64,000 bases of DNA from Pseudomonadota bacterium (GTDB lineage: Bacteria > Pseudomonadota > Gammaproteobacteria > Burkholderiales > Burkholderiaceae_C). This document shows, in pieces, positions 52,839 through 60,937 of this stretch (the stretch's first letter is position 1; every line of letters begins with the position of its first letter). The notes under the pieces are model-generated. The model saw only the letters and a list, made by a program, of their open reading frames with translations, had not been told where the DNA came from and did not search any database. The DNA is taken from contig JAIUPQ010000002.1 in NCBI GenBank assembly GCA_020161145.1, positions 372,001-436,000 on the forward strand, in the 5' to 3' direction. A program made the position numbers and the translations under genes.

Positions 52839-53605
52839 TGCAACTCCTCGTTGAGCACCTCGGCCGAGGGCACGTCGTTGTCCCATTCGAGCAGGATGGG
52901 GTGGCCGTGGGTGGCCTGCCACTGGCGTGCCAGCGCCGTGGTGGCGGGCTCCACGCGGGCGCTGTGGGTGTCGATGTAGAGGCCGAACCGCGCATCGAAC
53001 TCGTGCCCGGCCACATGCAGGTAGCGCACGCGGGTGGCATCGATGCGGGCCGTGAACGCCTCGGCCGTCAGGCCGCCGTGGTTCTTGAAGTTGACGGCGG
53101 CGTTGTTCACGTCCAGCAGCAGGTCGCAGTCGGCCAGCTCCAGCACGCGCTGGATGAAGTCCGGCTCCGGCAGGTCGCCCACGTTGGCATACCAGGTGGT
53201 GTTCTCCACCGCCATGCGCTGGCCCAGGGCGTCCTGCACGGCGGCGATGCGCCCGGCCACCCGCTGCGCCTCGGCCTCGGTGCAGGCGATGGGGAACAGG
53301 TCGTAGAGCTGGTGCGCGTCGCCGCTGGCGGCCAGGTGGTCGGAGTAGTGCACGGGCAGGCCCGTGGCACCCAACTCGGCCATCAGCTCGCGCAAGCCTT
53401 GCATGAAGGCCGGCTGCAGCGCGCCGTGGCCGCCCAGGTTCAGCGACACGCCGTGCAGCCAGACGGGCCGGCCGGCGGCCACGATCTGGTGCAGCGGTGT
53501 GCGGTCGCGCCGCAGCCAGTTCTCTGGTGCGACCTCGAAGAAGTCTGCCGTGAGGCTGGCCAGATCCCAGTCGGCCATCTCGCGGCGCAGGCCCAATCCA
53601 ATCAT
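52808..53605 (-). CDS. MNIO (DUF692) peptide-modifying enzyme, BufB type
   Basis: A 265-residue DUF692 TIM-barrel enzyme. Multinuclear non-heme iron oxidative enzymes modify cysteines in ribosomally made peptides (for example into thiooxazole or oxazolone-thioamide). Conserved segments are GLGLRREMADWDLA, DFFEVAPENWL, WLHGVSLNLGG, PVHYSDHLAASGD, VENTTWYAN, LLDVNNAAVNFKNHG, YLHVAGHE, DTHSARVEP and LLEWDNDVPS, carrying the His/Asp/Glu/Asn metal ligands. I start at ATG 53605; the apparent 372-residue frame to 53926 only reads the precursor gene in another frame. Ten bases after the precursor gene. Confidence 0.92.
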   Translation of the reverse strand: MIGLGLRREMADWDLASLTADFFEVAPENWLRRDRTPLHQIVAAGRPVWLHGVSLNLGGHGALQPAFMQGLRELMAELGATGLPVHYSDHLAASGDAHQLYDLFPIACTEAEAQRVAGRIAAVQDALGQRMAVENTTWYANVGDLPEPDFIQRVLELADCDLLLDVNNAAVNFKNHGGLTAEAFTARIDATRVRYLHVAGHEFDARFGLYIDTHSARVEPATTALARQWQATHGHPILLEWDNDVPSAEVLNEELQCLRPLSLTT

Positions 53606-53615
53606 GATGCGGTGC

Positions 53616-53831
53616 TTACTTCTTGCTGCATGAGGCGTCTTTTTTGCTGCACTTGGCTTCGAACGCGGCGCTGGCGGGGCTGGCCGCCTTCTTGCTGCAC
53701 GAGGCGTCTTTCTTGCTGCACTGGGCGTCTTTTTTGCCGCACTTGGCTTCCGATGCGGCGCTGGCCGGGTTGGCGGCCCGCTTGGCGCAGGATGCATCCT
53801 TCTTGCTGCACTTGGCGTCTTTCTTGCTGCA
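53616..53831. repeat. 90-bp tandem repeat with 21-bp sub-repeats in the precursor gene
   Basis: The coding repeats of 30 residues are visible in the DNA as near-copies (for example GCGTCTTTTTTGCTGCACTT and GCGTCTTTCTTGCTGCACTG), each with 21-bp units encoding the CxKKDAx heptads. The last block has two of the usual three heptads. Such DNA can expand or contract by slippage, changing the number of cysteines. Confidence 0.75.
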
Positions 53832-53981
53832 TTTGGCGTCTGACGCCCCGTCGGCCGGTGCCGAGGCGGCTTTTTTGCCGCAGGTGCCGGCGCCGCAGCT
53901 GTGCTGAGGGGCTTCCCCGGCGGCATAGGCCGAGGCGGCGATGGCGGTGGCGGCCAGGGTGGCCAGTTGTTTGAGGTTCAT
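53616..53981 (-). CDS. Cys/Lys heptad-repeat bufferin-like precursor peptide
   Basis: A 121-residue precursor. Residues 1-20 are a Sec signal (MNLKQLATLAATAIAASAYA). The mature part has ten cysteines: 29 and 34 (HSCGAGTCG), then 51, 58, 65; 81, 88, 95; 111, 118, spaced exactly 7 apart within blocks that recur every 30 residues. Each heptad reads CxK(K/R)-D-A-x or close to it. The mature region has no other recognisable fold. Bufferins are DUF2282/GigA-like copper-binding peptides whose EGKCG-type cysteines are modified by MNIO. Here the canonical core is replaced by a longer KKDA-Cys array. Likely exported to buffer copper or a similar metal (inference). Confidence 0.8.
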   Translation of the reverse strand: MNLKQLATLAATAIAASAYAAGEAPQHSCGAGTCGKKAASAPADGASDAKCSKKDAKCSKKDASCAKRAANPASAASEAKCGKKDAQCSKKDASCSKKAASPASAAFEAKCSKKDASCSKK

Positions 53982-54044
53982 CACGGGTGCTCCATGCGGG
54001 TTGAGAGAGGGCCGCAGCGGCGTGATTGCCGTGCGTGCCCTGGG

Positions 54045-54073
54045 TTGTCGCACAAGCGGGGTGGAACCTGACA
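54045..54073 (-). promoter_or_regulatory. Candidate ECF-type promoter before the precursor gene
   Basis: Minus strand: TGTCAGG (54067-54073), 16 bases, CGACAA (54045-54050). Spacing and the CGAC core recall ECF-sigma promoters, and the site is 64 bases before the precursor ATG. Only a weak match, so tentative. Confidence 0.3.
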
Positions 54074-54091
54074 GTTTTTTTCGCGGCCATG

Positions 54092-54124
54092 AAAAAAACC
54101 GGTGCCGCGGGCGCGGCACCGGTT
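54092..54124 (-). terminator. Rho-independent terminator of the lipoprotein gene
   Basis: AACCGGTGCCGCG and its perfect complement (54097-54109, 54112-54124) form a 13-pair stem with a 2-base centre. On the minus strand it is followed by seven T residues (54098-54092). It ends the transcript of the gene at 54153-55994 and isolates the bufferin-like operon. Confidence 0.88.
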
Positions 54125-54152
54125 GTCTGGCCTGGTGTGCCGCAGCCGGACG

Positions 54153-55994
54153 TCAGGGCCGCGTGCAATACGTCGCGGTCACCGGGGTCACCGCCGGGGC
54201 GGTGCTGCTGTAGCTGTTCACCGTGCGCACGGTGACGTTGCAGCTCGCGTCCACGTCGAACTCGAGCACGTTCCACCAGTCGGTGGCGTCGCTGTCGCCT
54301 GCACCGGCCACGTAGAGCCGCAGTGGCTGATCGGCGAAATTGACTTCCACGCGCGCATCCGACAGGCTGAGCCAGCGATCGAGTTGGCCCGAGTAGTTGT
54401 GCACCGAGTAGCGGTAGGTTCCCACCATCAGCTTGTTCAGCGTCACCACTTCAGGGCCGAAGCTGCTGACGTCGTCCACGTCCAGGTTGGCATAGGGGGC
54501 AGACAGCAGATTGCCTGGGTTGCTGTAATAGATGTGGCTGCCGTCGGGTGCAAGCAGGTGCGAGTCCAGATCCACGGGTAACTCGCCCCAGGTCAGGCGC
54601 AGGGTGCCACCCAGGCCAAACGGAGTCAGCACCAGGCAGGAGTCCAGCGCGTAGTCCTGGCTGCCCGCCTCGATGCGCACGGTGTTGGTCAGCAGGTTGA
54701 CGGACTGGCCAACGATGGCCGCCGTGCCGGACTTCATCATGGGCACGCTGAAGGCGCCGTTGGCATCGGTGTAGGCGGTGCCGGTGCCGCTGTAGCTGAT
54801 GCCGTCGGTGATCACCGTCGCATGGGCGATCCGGTTGCCCACCTCATCGGCTACGCAGCCGTTGACGTAAATGGTGTCGTAGACGCGGTCGGCATTCCAG
54901 GTGGTGAAGTGGGTCACCGTGCCCGTGTAATAGCGGGCGCCGGGCTCGCCGGCCAGGGTGGCCGTGCCTTCTTCCACCCAGACACCAGCGGTCTGATCGA
55001 AGTGGTAGAGCGGGACGGTCTCGGGCCACTCACTGCTGCGCGTGGACAGCGGAATGCGCAGCGTGGCAGAGGCGCCCGGTGCCAGATTCAACTCGTTGCC
55101 AGCCTCGTCATACAGGCGCACGTTCAAGGCGCCCCAGCTCTGCAGCGGCGTAAGGGCGCCCTCCACCAGGGTGTTGTAGTCGCCCGGCATCTGCGCCGGA
55201 TCCACGGCGGGCGAGATGGGCGTGATGCGCACGCGCACGTTGCCGCTGGCCGCCGTGCCGTCGGCCCGCACCAGGCCGTTGGCCGGCAGCACGACTTGCG
55301 CCGTCGAGTCGGGCACGGTGGCGGTGCCGCCGGTGGCGATTGGCAGCACGGTGTCGGCCGCATACGGCAGCAGGCGCACGTTCACCTCGGTGCGGCCGGC
55401 CTGCACACGGGCGATGCGCGAGGTTTCGATATGCGTGTCGGCGCCGAACACGACGCTCACCCGGTCGGCCAGCGGCACGCCGGGCAGGGTGTAGTTGCCG
55501 GTGGCATCGGTCAGCGCCGTCAGCCCGCCCAGCCGCACGGTCACGTTGGGCACGGCGTTGCCGGTATTGGCATCAAGCGCCAGGCCGCCGACCGTACCGT
55601 AAGGCGGCACCGTCAGCGCCACCGTGGCGCTGGCACACATCCGGTTGTCGGCGGCGTTGCACAGCTGGTAGCCCAGGCTGTAGCTGCCCGGCGCCATGTC
55701 GCTAGCCAGGGTGATGACGCCACCCGCCACACTGACACCGACTGGCAATGTCCCCGTGGTGGTGAACGTGACATTGCCGTCACTGCCCACGCGGGCGGCG
55801 CTGCCCTCCACGGTGTCGTTGTCCAGCACGCTGGCGGTGTTGCCGGGGGTCAGACTCACCGTATCGTTTTGTGGCAGGGGCGCGGCGTGCACCACGGGGG
55901 TGGGCACGTCCGGTCCGTCGCTGCCACCGCAGCTGGACAGGATGAGGCTGGCGCCGCACAGCAACGCGCTGCCGGCCACGCGCCCAATGGGCAT
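54153..55994 (-). CDS. Large secreted lipoprotein with Ig/CarboxypepD-like domains
   Basis: A 613-residue lipoprotein: signal with lipobox (ALLCGASLILSSCGGS, Cys at about residue 22), then an Ig-like/cadherin-like section (NDTVSLTPGNTASVLDNDTV), a carboxypeptidase-regulatory-like beta domain (ALDANTGNAVPNVTVRLGGL, TDATGNYTLPGVPLADRV), a second such domain near residue 400 and a C-terminal beta domain with DLDSHLLAPDGSHIYYSNPG, resembling DUF2135/YfaP modules. Surface-exposed; perhaps an adhesin or polymer-binding protein. It stands alone with its own terminator. Confidence 0.7.
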   Translation of the reverse strand: MPIGRVAGSALLCGASLILSSCGGSDGPDVPTPVVHAAPLPQNDTVSLTPGNTASVLDNDTVEGSAARVGSDGNVTFTTTGTLPVGVSVAGGVITLASDMAPGSYSLGYQLCNAADNRMCASATVALTVPPYGTVGGLALDANTGNAVPNVTVRLGGLTALTDATGNYTLPGVPLADRVSVVFGADTHIETSRIARVQAGRTEVNVRLLPYAADTVLPIATGGTATVPDSTAQVVLPANGLVRADGTAASGNVRVRITPISPAVDPAQMPGDYNTLVEGALTPLQSWGALNVRLYDEAGNELNLAPGASATLRIPLSTRSSEWPETVPLYHFDQTAGVWVEEGTATLAGEPGARYYTGTVTHFTTWNADRVYDTIYVNGCVADEVGNRIAHATVITDGISYSGTGTAYTDANGAFSVPMMKSGTAAIVGQSVNLLTNTVRIEAGSQDYALDSCLVLTPFGLGGTLRLTWGELPVDLDSHLLAPDGSHIYYSNPGNLLSAPYANLDVDDVSSFGPEVVTLNKLMVGTYRYSVHNYSGQLDRWLSLSDARVEVNFADQPLRLYVAGAGDSDATDWWNVLEFDVDASCNVTVRTVNSYSSTAPAVTPVTATYCTRP

Positions 55995-56128
55995 GGTTCG
56001 CTAAGCCATGGCTTTTTCCTTCCTTGTGGTGCCGGTGGCTGCCGGAACAACGTGTGGTTCCGAACCCTCCGACCCCATGGCGACTGATCGTATAGAGCCT
56101 TCGCCGGTGCTCCCCAGGGGGATTTCGC

Positions 56129-57502
56129 CTACATTGCCCATGAGGGCAGGTGTGTCCCCGGCGGCATCGCCAGCCGCTCCCAGGTCGCTGGTGTGCGCGC
56201 CAATTGCGCGCTGTGGCGCAGCGTCACCAGGCGGCCGAAGCCGCTGTCCACCGCCTCCAGCCAGGGCTCACGTGCCGGCGGCTGGGCGGCAAAGCCGTGC
56301 ACCACGCGCGGCAACTGCCACAGCCAGTGGCCGGTCTGCGCCAGCGCCACCTGCACGTGCCAGGCGCCGCCTTCGCGCTGCTGGCGGTGCAGTGCGGCCG
56401 CCGCGCCCAGCGCGATCAGGTGGCCGCTGACGTGGTCCAGGGCCTGCATGGGCAGGGCGCGCGGCTGGCCGTCGCCGAAGGCCACACCCTCGGCGTGGTT
56501 GAAGCCGGCGGCGGTCTGCACCAGCGAGTCGAAGCCGCGTCGCGCAGCCCAGGGGCCGTCGGTTCCCCAGGCGCTGAGGCTGACGGTGACCAGCCCCGGG
56601 CGCAGCCGGGCCAGTTCATGCGGTGCAAACCCGCGCGCGGCCAGGCCACCCGGCCGGTAGCCCTGTACGAAGACGTGGGCGTCTTGCACCAGCGCGCGCA
56701 GCACGGTGCGGCCGGCTTCGCCGTTCAGGTCCAGCAGGCACGAGCGCTTGCCCTGGCTGAGGTCGGCGATGGCGGCAATGTTGGGCAGGTGCGGGCCGTT
56801 GACCATCAGCACGTCGGCGCCGTAGCCGGCCAGCATGCGTGTGCCCACCGGGCCGGCCAGGATGCGCGTCAAGTCCAGCACGCGCACGCCCGTCAGCGGC
56901 CGCTGACCAGCGGTCAGTTTGGGCAGGGGCAGCGGCGGGCCGTCGCCCACGCGGGTGACGGTGAACAGCGGTTGTGCGGCCACGGCCTGAGCTTGTGCCG
57001 TGGCCTCCCACTGGGCGCGGGTGCGCAGCGCGGCGACGACCAGACCGCGCTCGGCGGCGGCGGTCTCGAACGCCTCGGCGTCCCAGGCCTGCAGGGCGCG
57101 GACCACGTCGGCCTTGGTGGCGGTGGCCGCATCCAGCCCCAGCAGCGCCAGCGCGCCGTCGCGGTGGTGGGCGAAGTTGGCGTGGATGCGCACATGGCCG
57201 TCGCGGCAAGGGTAGAGGCCGGAGTAGGCGTCCCACATGTCGGGCACCACGCCGTTGACGCTGAACCAGGAGGTGCACTCCAGCGCGGCGTGGGTGGCGT
57301 CCACGGCCACGTCCTGCCGCAGCTGGCCGCGCAGGTGGCCCAGCTCGCACGCCGCCAGCGCTGCCGCCGCAATGCCGGCCTGCGCCGCCGCGCCGACGGC
57401 GAATGACGAGGGCAGCACCGGGTCGTGGCCGCTCAGGCGGGCGTGGGCCAGGGCTTGGGGCGGCAGGCCGGTGAGGGGCCAAAGCAGATCGAGCGTGTGC
57501 AT
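56129..57502 (-). CDS. CaiB/BaiF-type CoA transferase
   Basis: A 457-residue class III CoA-transferase with two partial CoA_transf_3 segments. The second half has GVRVLDLTRILAGPVGTRML, GYGADVLMVNGP, SCLLDLNGEAGRTVLRALV, HVFVQGYRPGGLAARG and SLSAWGTDGPWAARRGFDSL. The first segment lacks the usual opening ('..RVLDL.R..AGP') and the aspartate motif is only in the second, as in the tandem-like group. Start at ATG 57502; the longer frame to 57676 does not resemble the family. Acyl-CoA substrate unknown. Monocistronic. Confidence 0.8.
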   Translation of the reverse strand: MHTLDLLWPLTGLPPQALAHARLSGHDPVLPSSFAVGAAAQAGIAAAALAACELGHLRGQLRQDVAVDATHAALECTSWFSVNGVVPDMWDAYSGLYPCRDGHVRIHANFAHHRDGALALLGLDAATATKADVVRALQAWDAEAFETAAAERGLVVAALRTRAQWEATAQAQAVAAQPLFTVTRVGDGPPLPLPKLTAGQRPLTGVRVLDLTRILAGPVGTRMLAGYGADVLMVNGPHLPNIAAIADLSQGKRSCLLDLNGEAGRTVLRALVQDAHVFVQGYRPGGLAARGFAPHELARLRPGLVTVSLSAWGTDGPWAARRGFDSLVQTAAGFNHAEGVAFGDGQPRALPMQALDHVSGHLIALGAAAALHRQQREGGAWHVQVALAQTGHWLWQLPRVVHGFAAQPPAREPWLEAVDSGFGRLVTLRHSAQLARTPATWERLAMPPGTHLPSWAM

Positions 57503-57935
57503 GGCGGCGGCGCGGAGTGAGTGGGCATCTTGCCAGCACTTGCCGTGCTGTGAAGACAGCGGTCTGGAGGTGCTGGTGGATCCGATCCGGGGCTGCGCCT
57601 CGCGGTTCGACTTGAGCGGTTTGATGCCCGATTTGGAGCGGTCGCTCGGTGTGCCCGCGGGTTTGCATACGCCCAAGTCGCCGGGCCGCTCCCAAGTGCG
57701 AATCCCGCAGCACGCCGTGCGGCGGGAAGTCCCGTGAGCGCGCAGGCGTTCGGGCAGGACAAGCGCAGCGACAACGCAGTGCTGATGTCACCGACGGCTT
57801 GGGGTGAAGTGCCAGAGTTGGCCCTGCGACTTCAGCGAGCGATGGCCGGTCGCTGACTATCGTGCAACTGAAGCCCTTGGGCGCGAGGGGGAGCGGCTTG
57901 GGGTGGCATAGTGACCATCCCCTTCGCTGGATCGT
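57503..57935. other. 433-bp gap with no gene recognised
   Basis: I see no open frame with family-like composition, no tRNA, and no clear hairpin with T tract here. The sequence lacks long repeats. It probably holds the divergent promoters of the CaiB-type gene and the hydrolase gene. Confidence 0.4.
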
Positions 57936-58973
57936 ATGGATGCCTTGACGCCACCTTTCGCTTCACCGCCCGGTCATCGGCGCGCCCGCCCGGGTTGCCA
58001 GGCCTGGATTCTGGTCTTGCTGGGTGGCTTCCTGCACGCCACCGTTTGGGCCGCCGGGTTTGCACGGGTGACCGTCCCGGCCGAGGGCGGCCAGCCACCG
58101 CTGCAGGCGATGGTCTGGACGCCTTGCAGCCAGCCGCCCCAGCCGCAAACCGTCGGCCCTTTCACGCTGCAAGGCACGCCGGGCTGCGCCATCCGTGGCC
58201 GCGACCTGCCGCTGGTGGTGATCTCGCACGGGCAGGGCGGCACGCTGCTGGGCCATCACGACACGGCCACAGCGCTGGCCGACGCGGGCTTTGTGGTGGC
58301 GGCGCTCAACCACCCGGGCGATACCTATGGCGACGATGGCCGCGCGCAGCAATTGGGCATCTTCGAGTCTCGCCCGCGCGACGTGTCGCGGCTGGTTGAC
58401 TTCATGACCCAGCGCTGGTCTCAGCGGGCGGTGCTGCGGCCGGGCGCCATCGGCGTGTTTGGCTTCTCGCGCGGCGGCTACACGGGGCTGGCGCTGGTGG
58501 GTGCGCGGCCCAACCTTCAGGCAGCCAGCCCGCGTATCTGCCAGGGGCTGACGCGCTGGCTGGTGCCCCTATGCTGGCGGGTTTCGGCCAGCGATGCCCG
58601 CATCCAGCCGAAGGCCGACCCGCGCATCCGCGCTGCCGTCATCGTCGATCCGTTGAATCTGTTCGACGCCGCCGGGTTGGCCCAGGTGCGCGTGCCGGTT
58701 CAGCTATGGGCTTCACAGCAGGGCGGCGATGGGGTCAAGCTGGCCGATGTCGAGGTCATCCGCAACGCCCTGCCACCGGGCACCGAGTACCACGTGGCGC
58801 AAGGGGCAGGGCACTTCGCCTACCTGGCGCCGTGCCCGCCCGCCTTGGCGGCCGACGCACCCAAGCTCTGCCGCGACCCTGATGGTTTTGACCGCGTGGC
58901 ATGGCACCGGCAGATGAACGCGGCCGTGGTCCGGTTTTTTCAGGCGCGCTTGAACGGCAGCCCCACGCCCTGA
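57936..58973 (+). CDS. Exported alpha/beta hydrolase (PAF-acetylhydrolase/dienelactone type)
   Basis: A 345-residue secreted hydrolase. N-terminal uncleaved or cleaved signal (AWILVLLGGFLHATVWAAGF, residues 23-42), then VISHGQGGTLLGHHDTATAL, HPGDTYGDDGR, nucleophile GFSRGG with serine near 179 and a late AQGAGHFAYL histidine. Resembles PF03403/PF12740-type predicted dienelactone hydrolases found in the periplasm. Probably cleaves an ester; the substrate is unknown. An N-terminal start at 57936 gives a positively charged pre-signal segment, longer than usual. Confidence 0.75.
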   Translation: MDALTPPFASPPGHRRARPGCQAWILVLLGGFLHATVWAAGFARVTVPAEGGQPPLQAMVWTPCSQPPQPQTVGPFTLQGTPGCAIRGRDLPLVVISHGQGGTLLGHHDTATALADAGFVVAALNHPGDTYGDDGRAQQLGIFESRPRDVSRLVDFMTQRWSQRAVLRPGAIGVFGFSRGGYTGLALVGARPNLQAASPRICQGLTRWLVPLCWRVSASDARIQPKADPRIRAAVIVDPLNLFDAAGLAQVRVPVQLWASQQGGDGVKLADVEVIRNALPPGTEYHVAQGAGHFAYLAPCPPALAADAPKLCRDPDGFDRVAWHRQMNAAVVRFFQARLNGSPTP

Positions 58974-59012
58974 GGGCGATGCCGGGTGCCCGCATGGGGC
59001 CGCACCCGGCCG

Positions 59013-59861
59013 CTACTGCCGCGCCGTGCGCACGCTGGGCGGCAGCACCTGGGGGTGGCTGGTGCGAAACGGGTTGATGTCCAGGCCGCCGCGCCGCGTG
59101 TAGCGGGCGTAGACGGTCAGCCGCTGGGGCCGGCAGCGGGTGCGGATGTCCATGAAGATGCGCTCCACGCAGTGCTCGTGGAACTCGTGGTGGTTGCGGT
59201 AGCTGACCAGGTACTGGAGCAGCCCGGCCTGGTCGATGGGCGGGCCGCTGTAGGCGATCTGCACCGCGCCCCAATCAGGCTGGCCGGTGACCAGGCAGTT
59301 GCTCTTGAGCAGGTTGCTGGTCAGCACCTCCTGCACGCTGGGTTCGTCCTCGGCGGCGTGCAGCAGCTCGGGCGCGGGCGTGTAGTGGCTGCACTCGATG
59401 TCCAGCCGGTCGAGGCTGAGGCCTGAGAGCTCCTGCAGCGGCTCGCGGTCGAACGCATCGGGCAGCAGCAGGCGCACGCCCACGCCGGCCTGCACGGCGG
59501 GTGCGCCGCGCCACAACAGCGCGTTCAGGTCGGTGCGCAGCCGCTGCTGCACCTCGACTGCGCTGTCAAACCGGGTGTTGGCAAAACTGCCCAGGTAGAG
59601 CTTGAACGACTTGCTCTCCACGAGGTGGGGCGTTTCGCAGGGTACGGTGACGTGGGCGATGGCCACCTGCGGCTTGCCGCGCGCATTGAGCCAGCTCAGT
59701 TCATAAGCCGTCCACAGATCGGCGCCCATGAAGGGCAGCACGCCCGTCACGCCGATGGCCACGCGGTTGGTGGCGCGCTCGATGGGGAACAGCAGCGTGG
59801 GGTCGTACTGGCCCGTGTAATGGCTGGGCTGGCCCAGCGGGGAGTGGTGGGCGTCGGGCAT
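59013..59861 (-). CDS. queF: NADPH-dependent preQ0 reductase
   Basis: Reduces 7-cyano-7-deazaguanine to preQ1 in queuosine synthesis. 282 residues, the size of the bimodular QueF type. QueF motif [17 protein letters not shown] (residues 82-98) supplies the substrate glutamate. Cys189 in [15 protein letters not shown] is the thioimide-forming residue. The C-terminus includes [16 protein letters not shown]. It has an ATG directly following the end of the FABP-like gene (4-base gap), so both are cotranscribed. Cytoplasmic. Confidence 0.96.
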   Translation of the reverse strand: MPDAHHSPLGQPSHYTGQYDPTLLFPIERATNRVAIGVTGVLPFMGADLWTAYELSWLNARGKPQVAIAHVTVPCETPHLVESKSFKLYLGSFANTRFDSAVEVQQRLRTDLNALLWRGAPAVQAGVGVRLLLPDAFDREPLQELSGLSLDRLDIECSHYTPAPELLHAAEDEPSVQEVLTSNLLKSNCLVTGQPDWGAVQIAYSGPPIDQAGLLQYLVSYRNHHEFHEHCVERIFMDIRTRCRPQRLTVYARYTRRGGLDINPFRTSHPQVLPPSVRTARQ

Positions 59862-59865
59862 GCGC

Positions 59866-60507
59866 TCAGCTGCCCTTCAGGGCCGCCAGCGCCAGCGGGT
59901 TGGGCGTGGGCTCGGCGACTTTGGTCAGGCGGTTGCGGTCGGTGTGGTGGAAGGGCTCGGCCAGCCCCTGGATCTGCATCACCGTGTCTTCGTCGTACCA
60001 CCAGCTGCCGTCGGCGTCGAACCCCACCTTGATGCGGAATTCGAGGGTCTTGAAGGCATGGTCCAGAAACGGCCCCGAGCAGATGCCGAACGTGGGGTCA
60101 CCCAGCCGCGCCACCAGCTCGAACTCGCTCGCGTCGGGCGCCACCTGCCCGCCGGCCATGGCCACCTGGCCACGGGGGATGGTCAGGGTGTGGATGACGG
60201 TCTGCGTGGCCGGCTCCCACAGCCAGTAGCCCACCTGGTCGTGGTAGGTCTTGACGTTGTCGGGCTTGGTGATGTGGGTGTGGTAGCGCAGCCCGTAGAA
60301 CAGCTGCGGGCCGTTGGTCTGCGCGTCGATGGGCTGGGCCTCGTAGCGCTCCACGAAGGCCTGCTTCTTGGGCCCCTCGGCCTTGGGCTTGACGTCCAGC
60401 CCGCGCGTGCCCTGCCAGATGCCGGCCATGCGCGCCAGCGGGCCCAGGTTGGCCAGCGTGTGGACGTCGATCGCGGGCTCGGTGTAGATGTCGCGGGGGT
60501 AGCTCAT
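59866..60507 (-). CDS. FABP/nitrobindin-like beta-barrel protein
   Basis: A 213-residue protein of the DUF1794/FABP heme-binding family. Visible motifs are [49 protein letters not shown] and [21 protein letters not shown], with histidines in the barrel mouth. Nitrobindins bind ferric heme and detoxify peroxynitrite, whereas other members bind unknown ligands. Start at ATG 60507 ([10 protein letters not shown]); upstream frame extension is without support. Precedes queF. Confidence 0.78.
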   Translation of the reverse strand: MSYPRDIYTEPAIDVHTLANLGPLARMAGIWQGTRGLDVKPKAEGPKKQAFVERYEAQPIDAQTNGPQLFYGLRYHTHITKPDNVKTYHDQVGYWLWEPATQTVIHTLTIPRGQVAMAGGQVAPDASEFELVARLGDPTFGICSGPFLDHAFKTLEFRIKVGFDADGSWWYDEDTVMQIQGLAEPFHHTDRNRLTKVAEPTPNPLALAALKGS

Positions 60508-60580
60508 GGTGTGCGGCCTGTCATCAAGCGGATGACTGCGCACTATGCCTTGAGTTGCGCCGCCGCGGGCGCACGCGGTG

Positions 60581-60826
60581 TCAGGTCAGCGGCTGGTCGG
60601 CAGCGTCCGGTTCGGCTTCGACCTCGGCTTCGGCGTCGATCTCGGCGTCGTAGGTGGCTGCACCGGCCGCGCCTTTGGCGCTTTTGGGAATCAGCGGCTT
60701 GTCCAGCGGGTGGCAGACGCGGCGGTTGAGGCTGGCCAGTTTGGTCGAGCGCTCCATGGCCGCAATCACGGCCTGGGGGTCCATCAACATGCCGAACGGA
60801 TTGGCTTTGGCGGAGGCGAGGCGCAT
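60581..60826 (-). CDS. Small conserved hypothetical protein
   Basis: An 81-residue protein too short for easy annotation, with a conserved core (LMDPQAVIAAMERSTKLASL, NRRVCHPLDKPLIPKSA) and an acidic, low-complexity tail (AEIDAEAEVEAEPDAAD). I have seen the core in Comamonadaceae proteomes as an uncharacterised small protein, but have no function to offer. ATG at 60826, no strong ribosome site visible. Cytoplasmic; possibly regulatory. Confidence 0.6.
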   Translation of the reverse strand: MRLASAKANPFGMLMDPQAVIAAMERSTKLASLNRRVCHPLDKPLIPKSAKGAAGAATYDAEIDAEAEVEAEPDAADQPLT

Positions 60827-60937
60827 AGTGGAACTCCAGGCGGTGCAATGGATCGGTTGGTGGAGGCACTCTAGGTGGCACCGCGACCTGTGACCATTGG
60901 TGCAGCGGCCATGCCGGATGTCGGAAATACACTGACA

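Noticed and set aside
53623-53907. Regular 20-30 bp repeats interpreted as a CRISPR array
   Set aside because: Units are in frame, encode CxKKDAx heptads and lack unique spacers; they are coding tandem repeats of the precursor gene.
53606-53926. N-terminal extension of the MNIO protein to 372 residues rich in KTPSAARK repeats
   Set aside because: This is the precursor repeat read in another frame; family length and the ATG at 53605 favour the shorter form.
52838-53974. Plus-strand frame of 378 codons with a Cys/Trp-rich tail over the bufferin-like genes
   Set aside because: It is the complement of the MNIO and precursor genes; the Cys-rich tail comes from the repeat read on the other strand.
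57503-57935. Possible mobile-element remnant in the gap before the exported hydrolase
   Set aside because: No transposase motif, terminal repeats or duplication found by eye.
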